This document shows positions 1 to 3,993 of a DNA stretch of 6,693 bases, piece after piece. The stretch's first letter is position 1. Each line of letters opens with the position of its first letter. The stretch spans positions 1-6,693 of the forward strand of contig DCGZ01000153.1 in assembly GCA_002314675.1 (NCBI GenBank), in the 5' to 3' direction. Under the pieces are notes generated by a model. It searched no databases and had not been told where the DNA came from. It worked only from the letters and a program-made list of their open reading frames with translations. The position numbers were made by a program, and so were the translations under genes. This DNA comes from Fibrobacter sp. UBA1765. Its GTDB lineage: Bacteria > Fibrobacterota > Fibrobacteria > Fibrobacterales > Fibrobacteraceae.

Positions 1-53
1 GCTTCGTACTCCTGCAGATACTTTTCGTCTTTCAGATTTACCTGGTTGATCAT
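1..53 (-). CDS. Possible N-terminal fragment of an unidentified gene, cut by the left edge
   Basis: Read on the minus strand from an ATG at 53-51, this frame is open to the window edge and gives 17 codons beginning MINQVNLKDEKYLQEYE. The mix of charged, polar and aliphatic residues looks like the start of a soluble protein. The same frame stays open upstream of this ATG back to a TAA near 117-119, but it holds no other standard start, so the ATG is the best choice. Only a weak AG-rich stretch (AAGAAGAAG) precedes it and could serve as a ribosome-binding site. It would be divergent from the exported-protein gene, leaving about 89 bases for two promoters. Too little is visible to assign a family. 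It could also be a chance open frame, because the complementary plus frame is open here too, reading as a hydrophobic peptide. Confidence 0.4.
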   Translation of the reverse strand, partial: MINQVNLKDEKYLQEYE

Positions 54-117
54 GTGGTCGACTTCTTCTTTGATTTGAAAAATACATTTTTTTGATTCTA
101 TGAAAATGCTTTTTACT

Positions 118-136
118 TATATTCCCTGATAAGGAG
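118..136 (+). promoter_or_regulatory. Candidate -10 element and ribosome-binding site for the exported DUF4832-type protein
   Basis: TATATT at 118-123 resembles a bacterial -10 hexamer. AAGGAG at 131-136 is a near-ideal Shine-Dalgarno sequence, six bases before the ATG at 143, and it fixes the start of the downstream gene. No convincing -35 hexamer sits at normal spacing (TTGATT at 92-97 is about 20 bases away). The ribosome-binding site is well supported. The promoter assignment is only suggestive in such AT-rich sequence. Confidence 0.5.
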
Positions 137-142
137 TGCTTT

Positions 143-1948
143 ATGTTTAAGGGTGTTTTGGCGTGTTTGGTTTCGGTTGGCCTGATTAGTTTTGGGGCTG
201 CGACGGTGAATGCCGCTGGCCTTGTTGAACAGAATCTTGATTACACAGACCATTTGCAGGAGCTGCATAATCCTGCCCGTGGAACGACCCATCACAAGGG
301 TTTTTATCTGCGGCCGGGAAAGACCTTGGATTTGAAATCCAACGGCACGGTCTATAACGACTTTATGCGTTTCCTCATTGACCTGGGCGGTTTCTCTAGC
401 AACGCCTGGGAAAAGGATGCCAACGGCAACAAGGTCTCTCGCGGTGTGTCGCAGCCGCTGGATGAGGTTTCGCTGAACAATGTGCGGAGTGCCTTGGATT
501 CATTGCGTCGCCGTGGGGGAGCCTGCACCATTCGAGCCTCCTACGATATTGACTGCCGCGGTTCCCAAGATCCGGATGTGGAGACCACTTTAATTCATAC
601 GAAGCAGCTGGCGGAACTTTACAGCGACTACGAGGACGTGATTCATTTTGTGGAGCTGGGAATGTTCGGCACCTGCGGCGAGATGACTACGGGCGGCCAG
701 GACAATCACGCAAAGGCTTTGCAGACGTTTCTTGAAAACTCCAGCGACGGCATCAAGGTGGGCGTTCGCAGCCCGCAGGTGGTGGCACTGTGGATGGGCC
801 TGAAGGATCCCTACAGCACCTGGTATGTTTTCCCTGATTTCCGTGCTGGCTCCGAACGCTTTCAGGACAGCACCCGCTCGGAGCGTTATGCCAAGTATAT
901 GGACCGCGTAGGCCTTTACAACGATGGTTACTTGGGCAGTGATAACGATCTTGGGACTTTCGGGGCGGGGGAGCCTTATCCCATTTCGCGCGAAAATGTG
1001 ATTTCCTGGATGGAAGAGTTTGGCGTGGCGGTTCCCTATGGCGGTGACTTTGTCTGTAATTATAACCCGGAGACACGCCCGCCTTTGAATACGGCGGAGT
1101 ACCTTTCCTACGAAGGCTTCCGAACGCATACATCCTACATTGGCGGGTCCATGGCGGGGCAATGCTACAACTTTATGGACACTACCATATTTGTGGGTTT
1201 TGATCCAGAATATAGCGGCAAGGTGAAGGGGCGAGAATATGTTCGCGACCATTTGGGTTACCGCTTTGTTTTGCGCAAGTCGGTGTTGTCTGATTCCGCA
1301 GCTGTGGGCGACAAACTTCAGCTAAAGCTTAATATTCAAAATGTGGGTTTTGCCAATAACTTGACAGCAAGCAAGGCAACTTTGATTTTAAAGCAAGTGG
1401 CAGGGGAGTCTGCAATTGAGATTCCGTTAAAGTTTGACCCGCGTAAACTGTTTTCGCGCAAGCTGAAAATGATGGAATCTAAAAATCCCACAGGACTTTG
1501 GACGGGAAAGAATTTCGCCGACTTGTATGATGCCGAAAATCCTGTATTTGATGGCGTTAATGAAATTAGCGAAAGCGTGGCTTTGCCCGCCGATTTGGCA
1601 TTAGGCGAATACAAAGCATATCTAAGAATTTCTCATTATGGCGATTTCAAGACCGACAAGAATTTCCATGTGATTCAGTTTGCCAATGATTCCACCTATT
1701 TTGACAAGGAAACCGGTTCTAATTACATTGGAAAGTTTGAGTTTGTGGAAGAATTGCAGTCTATAAAAATGCTTTCAAACGGAGCTTTGGCTGTAAATAA
1801 GCCATCTCGCGTTGAAGTCTTCGATATCCATGGTGCAAAGGTCTTGACGAAAGTTGTAACAGGTGAACTGGATTTGTCAAAAGACTTGCCTAAGGGCATT
1901 TACATGGTAAAGACCCCGAAAAGTGTCCATAAAGTTGTAGTGAAATAA
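143..1948 (+). CDS. Exported DUF4874/DUF4832-type protein with C-terminal T9SS-like sorting domain
   Basis: The 601-residue protein starts after a strong AAGGAG site. Residues 1-24 look like a Sec signal peptide, with a short basic start (K3), a hydrophobic core and likely cleavage after V22-N23-A24. The mature part resembles paired DUF4874 and DUF4832 proteins, as recalled without a search. NPARG is at 43-47, DVIHFVELGMFGTCGEM at 165-181, RVGLYNDGYLGSDNDLGTF at 255-273 and PYGGD at 298-302. A beta-rich segment from about 385 to 535 (NVGFANN at 400-406) looks immunoglobulin-like. The last 55 or so residues have the pattern of a type A T9SS sorting domain: VEVFDIHGAKVL at 557-568, then GIYMVK at 585-590 and a basic VVVK end. 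It is therefore probably secreted or displayed on the cell surface. The catalytic role is unknown. Related proteins are suspected to be barrel-fold carbohydrate-active enzymes, but that is inference. GC falls markedly in the last third. Its stop lies two bases from the convergent methyltransferase stop. Confidence 0.85.
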   Translation: MFKGVLACLVSVGLISFGAATVNAAGLVEQNLDYTDHLQELHNPARGTTHHKGFYLRPGKTLDLKSNGTVYNDFMRFLIDLGGFSSNAWEKDANGNKVSRGVSQPLDEVSLNNVRSALDSLRRRGGACTIRASYDIDCRGSQDPDVETTLIHTKQLAELYSDYEDVIHFVELGMFGTCGEMTTGGQDNHAKALQTFLENSSDGIKVGVRSPQVVALWMGLKDPYSTWYVFPDFRAGSERFQDSTRSERYAKYMDRVGLYNDGYLGSDNDLGTFGAGEPYPISRENVISWMEEFGVAVPYGGDFVCNYNPETRPPLNTAEYLSYEGFRTHTSYIGGSMAGQCYNFMDTTIFVGFDPEYSGKVKGREYVRDHLGYRFVLRKSVLSDSAAVGDKLQLKLNIQNVGFANNLTASKATLILKQVAGESAIEIPLKFDPRKLFSRKLKMMESKNPTGLWTGKNFADLYDAENPVFDGVNEISESVALPADLALGEYKAYLRISHYGDFKTDKNFHVIQFANDSTYFDKETGSNYIGKFEFVEELQSIKMLSNGALAVNKPSRVEVFDIHGAKVLTKVVTGELDLSKDLPKGIYMVKTPKSVHKVVVK

Positions 1949-1950
1949 GG

Positions 1951-2703
1951 CTATTTCTTTGAACCGCGAATGCAGAATGCGGTAATTGCAAATGCACCTG
2001 CAACGTTCATGCTTGCCTTGCGGCCAGCCATCGGAATTGTGACCTTCATTGTGGCTTCGGCCATGATTTCTGGAGCAATGCCGAGTTCTTCGTTACCGAG
2101 CACCACAAGGCCCTTTTCTGGCCATTTCACATCGCGAATGTCCGGAATGTCTTCGCCTGTTTCTAGCGCGATGATTTCGTAGCCGTTTTCTTTGTGCCAC
2201 TTGATGCAGTCGAAAGGGGAGTCCCAGCGTTTGATCGGGATCCATTCCTGGCAGCCGCGGGCAGCGCTTTTTACAGTCACATGGTCGGGGGAGCAGGAAT
2301 AGCCGCTCAAGTGTACGCCTTCAAGGCCAAAGCAATCTGTGCTGCGTATCACGGAGCCAACGTTGAATGCGCTGCGCAAGTTATGCACAAGAACTGCGTA
2401 TTGAATCGGCTTTTCGTTTGCAACTTCGCGGTCGCCTGGTTCCTGTTCCAAGTACACATCGCGTTCAAAGCCAAGGCCCGCGCGCGTGCGGAAAGTCTTG
2501 TACAAGTCAATTAGCTGAGCCTGGTTTTTGCCTTCCAAGCGTTCTTCTTTTGGGAGCTTTACAAAGTCTGCGTATGTTTCGTATTCGCGGCGAGCCTTTG
2601 GAATATCGGAACCCAACTGCAAAATGATGACTCTCAAAAGTTCGGAAAAACGCTTTGCCTGGCTAGTAGGCAACATTGCTAAAAACTTGTGTTCTGGGTA
2701 CAT
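1951..2703 (-). CDS. TrmH/SpoU-family RNA 2'-O-ribose methyltransferase
   Basis: This 250-residue protein carries the three SPOUT (SpoU) methyltransferase motifs in order. Motif 1 is NLRSAFNVGSVIRSTDCFG at 108-126, including the conserved N114 and R120. Motif 2 is LVVLGNEELGI at 199-209. Motif 3 is IPMAGRKASMNVAGAFAI at 223-240. Together they form the trefoil knot that binds S-adenosylmethionine, and enzymes of the family methylate the 2'-hydroxyl of a ribose in tRNA or rRNA. The N-terminal 95 or so residues are charged and probably helical. They are not the L30e-like substrate domain of RlmB, so the target RNA cannot be named. The ATG at 2703-2701 has no Shine-Dalgarno sequence. A TACATT hexamer lies close upstream, which suggests a leaderless transcript. 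The gene is divergent from surE across 450 bases and convergent with the exported-protein gene at a 2-base gap, so any terminator would have to overlap coding sequence. Confidence 0.9.
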   Translation of the reverse strand: MYPEHKFLAMLPTSQAKRFSELLRVIILQLGSDIPKARREYETYADFVKLPKEERLEGKNQAQLIDLYKTFRTRAGLGFERDVYLEQEPGDREVANEKPIQYAVLVHNLRSAFNVGSVIRSTDCFGLEGVHLSGYSCSPDHVTVKSAARGCQEWIPIKRWDSPFDCIKWHKENGYEIIALETGEDIPDIRDVKWPEKGLVVLGNEELGIAPEIMAEATMKVTIPMAGRKASMNVAGAFAITAFCIRGSKK

Positions 2704-2708
2704 GCCGT

Positions 2709-2718
2709 AAATGTAGAA
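2709..2718 (-). promoter_or_regulatory. Candidate -10 region of the TrmH-family methyltransferase gene
   Basis: On the minus strand TTCTACATTT ends five bases before the ATG. Its TACATT core (2715-2710) fits a -10 hexamer and would place transcription initiation at or within a base or two of the start codon. The same TTCTRYATTT string precedes surE and gyrA. No -35 hexamer is convincing, because the upstream DNA at the expected position is a 7-base repeat array. Confidence 0.35.
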
Positions 2719-2721
2719 ATA

Positions 2722-2784
2722 TTAGTAGTTAGTAGGAAGTAGACAGAAACAAGAAACCTGAAACCAGAAACAAGAGGCCAGAAA
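2722..2784. repeat. Nine contiguous 7-base units (two unit types)
   Basis: These 63 bases divide exactly into nine heptads. Positions 2722-2742 hold two TTAGTAG copies and one GAAGTAG. Positions 2743-2784 hold six copies of a unit close to CCAGAAA (variants ACAGAAA, CAAGAAA, CCTGAAA and CAAGAGG). The two types join without a break in phase. The array starts 18 bases upstream of the methyltransferase ATG and covers the place where its -35 would be expected. There are no spacers and no coding potential. Confidence 0.85.
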
Positions 2785-2796
2785 TTGTTACTTCTC

Positions 2797-2877
2797 ATGT
2801 CTTTGCGAGGAGCGTAGTGACGAAGCAACCCAGAAATATGTGGATTGCCACGGGCCTAAAGGCCCTCGCAATGACAT
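2797..2877. repeat. 81-base imperfect inverted repeat, REP/MITE-like intergenic element
   Basis: The outer arms ATGTCTTTGCGAGG (2797-2810) and CCTCGCAATGACAT (2864-2877) pair over 14 positions with one T-T mismatch at 2802/2872. Inside, GCAACCC (2825-2831) faces GGATTGC (2842-2848) with one mismatch. The right arm also contains a self-complementary GGGCCTAAAGGCCC (2852-2865). The core TTGCGAGGAGCGTAGTGACGAAGCAA resembles, from memory, a dispersed repeat of the form TCATTGCGAGGAGCG found between genes in many unrelated bacteria. No transposase is present, so if mobile it would move in trans. No T-tract follows, so it is a poor terminator candidate. Confidence 0.75.
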
Positions 2878-2880
2878 TTC

Positions 2881-2932
2881 ATTATTAATTGTTAATTGAA
2901 GTATCAGACGTCAGCCTACAGCCGACAACATT
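2881..2932. repeat. Two short 7-base-period arrays
   Basis: Positions 2881-2901 read as three heptads, each starting ATT (ATTATTA, ATTGTTA, ATTGAAG), which includes two exact TTAATTG copies at 2885-2898. After three bases, 2905-2932 reads as four heptads, each starting CA (CAGACGT, CAGCCTA, CAGCCGA, CAACATT). The copies are degenerate, so either array alone would be weak evidence. They are listed because the longer neighbouring arrays have the same period. Confidence 0.55.
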
Positions 2933-2948
2933 GAAAATTTGCATGCTC

Positions 2949-3051
2949 CTCTCGTCTCTCGTCTGTAGGCACGTAGTGCCGTTCTCTCGTCTAACCACTA
3001 GCCCCTAGATCCTAGATCCTAAATCCTAAAATCCTAGTCACTAAATCCTAA
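2949..3051. repeat. Long degenerate 7-base-period array containing a small hairpin
   Basis: Starting at 2949, almost every seventh base begins a unit with CT. CTCTCGT occurs at 2949, 2956 and, still in phase, 2984. CTGTAGG is at 2963, CTAACCA at 2991 and CTAGCCC at 2998. CTAGATC is at 3005 and 3012, and CTAAATC at 3019 and 3041. One unit at 3026 has an extra A and shifts the phase by one. Two units (2970-2983) break the CT pattern and complete a GGCACGTAGTGCC stem-loop at 2968-2980. The array lies just upstream of the surE control region. No open frame or RNA gene is apparent. Confidence 0.8.
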
Positions 3052-3060
3052 TTTTTTACT

Positions 3061-3131
3061 TGCAATATTGCATAAAATTTTCTCAAAAAAAGTGCTCATA
3101 AGGGCTTTGAAAATTCCCTAATTTTATGCAA
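3061..3131. promoter_or_regulatory. Possible operator region upstream of surE: perfect palindrome and spaced inverted repeat
   Basis: TGCAATATTGCA at 3061-3072 is a perfect 12-base palindrome. Overlapping it, TTGCATAAAATT (3068-3079) is repeated exactly in inverted orientation as AATTTTATGCAA (3120-3131), with 40 bases between the arms. The right arm ends four bases before the TTCTATATTT element of surE, so a protein bound at both arms could control that promoter. The DNA here is AT-rich, which raises the odds of chance matches, and no regulator family is recognised. Confidence 0.4.
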
Positions 3132-3134
3132 ATT

Positions 3135-3144
3135 TTCTATATTT
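3135..3144 (+). promoter_or_regulatory. Candidate -10 region of surE
   Basis: TTCTATATTT contains TATATT (3138-3143), a good -10 match, and would start transcription near 3150, only a few bases before the surE ATG at 3154. No Shine-Dalgarno sequence lies in the 20 bases before that ATG, which fits leaderless or near-leaderless translation. No good -35 lies at 17 bases; TTGAAA at 3107-3112 is about 25 bases away. Confidence 0.4.
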
Positions 3145-3153
3145 CAGTATGAA

Positions 3154-3927
3154 ATGGTAGACTCTTCCAAACTTAAAATTTTAGTCACAAATGATGACGG
3201 AATTCAAAGCGAATTCATGCTCAAATTGGCTCATGCCTTGAGTGAAATTTGCGATGTTACCGTTGCTGTTCCAGACTCCCAAAAGAGCGGAATTTCTCAT
3301 GCCTTTACTGGTGCTGTCGGTTTGAAGGTCTCTAAGTTCGATTGCAAAAAATTTCCGATTTACACCGTTTCCGGCACGCCGGTTGATGCTGTCAAGTTTG
3401 CAATTTCCGAAAAGCTTTGCGGTGGCACGGAACCGGATTTTGTGATTTCTGGCGTAAATCCGGGAGAAAACTCAGGGATTTCTTCGATTTATTCGGGCAC
3501 TGTCGGCGGTGCTCGCGAAGGTGCCTTGTGGGGGATTCCTTCCATGGCACTTTCTCTGCGCGGTGTAAAGGGTGATTTGCTGGATACCGCCATTGAATTT
3601 GCCAAGATGGTTGTTGCAAGAAAACTGTTTGCTGAAATGACTCCTTCTACTTTTTGGAATGTGAACTTTCCTAAAAGCAATGTACCATACAAGGGTGTAA
3701 CATTTGCAAGCATGACCATTAAGATGTTTACGGACCATTACGAGGTTCGCGATGGCCTGCATTACCTGGAAGGCGATAAGGATTTTGCAGGTTCCCCGGT
3801 TGGTACCGATGATAAGGCCTTAAGCGAAGGGTACGCTGTAATTACGCCGCACCAGATTGACCAAACGTCGGCCACGGAATTAGAAAGATTAAAGAAGTTG
3901 AATTTGAACGTTAATAAGGATGCATAA
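3154..3927 (+). CDS. surE: 5'/3'-nucleotidase SurE (survival protein family)
   Basis: The 257-residue protein has the usual SurE length and motif order. SurE is a cytoplasmic metal-dependent phosphatase that removes phosphate from nucleoside 5'- and 3'-monophosphates. Visible motifs are ILVTNDDG at 9-16, where D14 and D15 bind metal, and SQKSG at 42-46 with the conserved serine at 45. GTPVDAV is at 75-81, and ISGVNPGENSG at 98-108 has the metal-binding N102. YSGTVGGAREG is at 112-122. The C-terminal region keeps TDDKALSEGYAVITP at 218-232. The chosen ATG puts the first strand only a few residues longer than typical. An overlapping ATG at 3149 encodes only Met-Lys-Trp before a stop. No Shine-Dalgarno sequence is present. 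gyrA follows after 66 bases on the same strand with no hairpin terminator between them, so the two may share a transcript, though their functions are not obviously linked. Confidence 0.95.
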   Translation: MVDSSKLKILVTNDDGIQSEFMLKLAHALSEICDVTVAVPDSQKSGISHAFTGAVGLKVSKFDCKKFPIYTVSGTPVDAVKFAISEKLCGGTEPDFVISGVNPGENSGISSIYSGTVGGAREGALWGIPSMALSLRGVKGDLLDTAIEFAKMVVARKLFAEMTPSTFWNVNFPKSNVPYKGVTFASMTIKMFTDHYEVRDGLHYLEGDKDFAGSPVGTDDKALSEGYAVITPHQIDQTSATELERLKKLNLNVNKDA

Positions 3928-3947
3928 ACAAGTTTCTGAACACATTG

Positions 3948-3982
3948 CTGTATTCTGTATTCTTGTTTCTGTATTCTGTATT
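3948..3982. repeat. Five 7-base units between surE and gyrA
   Basis: The array is CTGTATT twice (3948-3961), one CTTGTTT (3962-3968), then CTGTATT twice more (3969-3982), all in phase. It fills over half of the 66-base gap and ends one base before the AGAGGAA ribosome-binding site of gyrA. Each adjacent CTGTATT pair creates TTCTGTATT, close to the TTCTRYATTT strings ahead of surE and the methyltransferase gene, so the array may contain repeated -10-like elements. A gain or loss of units would change gyrA spacing without touching coding sequence. Confidence 0.85.
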
Positions 3983-3983
3983 T

Positions 3984-3990
3984 AGAGGAA
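3984..3990 (+). promoter_or_regulatory. Ribosome-binding site of gyrA
   Basis: AGAGGAA with a GAGG core (3985-3988) sits five bases before the ATG at 3994, normal Shine-Dalgarno spacing. It supports that ATG as the gyrA start and contrasts with surE and the methyltransferase gene, which have none. Confidence 0.75.
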
Positions 3991-3993
3991 AGC

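Noticed and set aside
1..87. Alternative minus-strand frame starting with ATG at 87-85 (MYFSNQRR)
   Set aside because: It is rich in arginine, serine and proline in the way out-of-frame translations often are, whereas the frame starting at 53 looks like a normal protein. Neither can be proven from so short a stretch.
590..1252. 220-codon minus-strand open frame inside the exported-protein gene
   Set aside because: It is in complementary phase with the real gene in its GC-rich part, and its translation resembles no family. The plus frame has a signal peptide, family motifs and a strong ribosome-binding site.
2194..2514. Plus-strand open frame opposite the methyltransferase gene
   Set aside because: The minus strand here encodes clear SpoU motifs in a single full-length frame, and the plus-strand translation shows no coherent motif.
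2852..2865. GGGCCTAAAGGCCC as an intrinsic terminator
   Set aside because: No T-tract follows on either strand, and neither flanking gene reads towards it. It belongs to the larger inverted repeat.
2722..3051. CRISPR array
   Set aside because: The units are seven bases, directly adjacent and degenerate, with no unique spacers and no cas genes nearby.
3006..3051. Telomere-like repeat, because TAAATCC resembles the plant telomere unit
   Set aside because: Only a few degenerate copies lie inside a larger mixed heptad array between ordinary bacterial genes, so the resemblance is coincidental.
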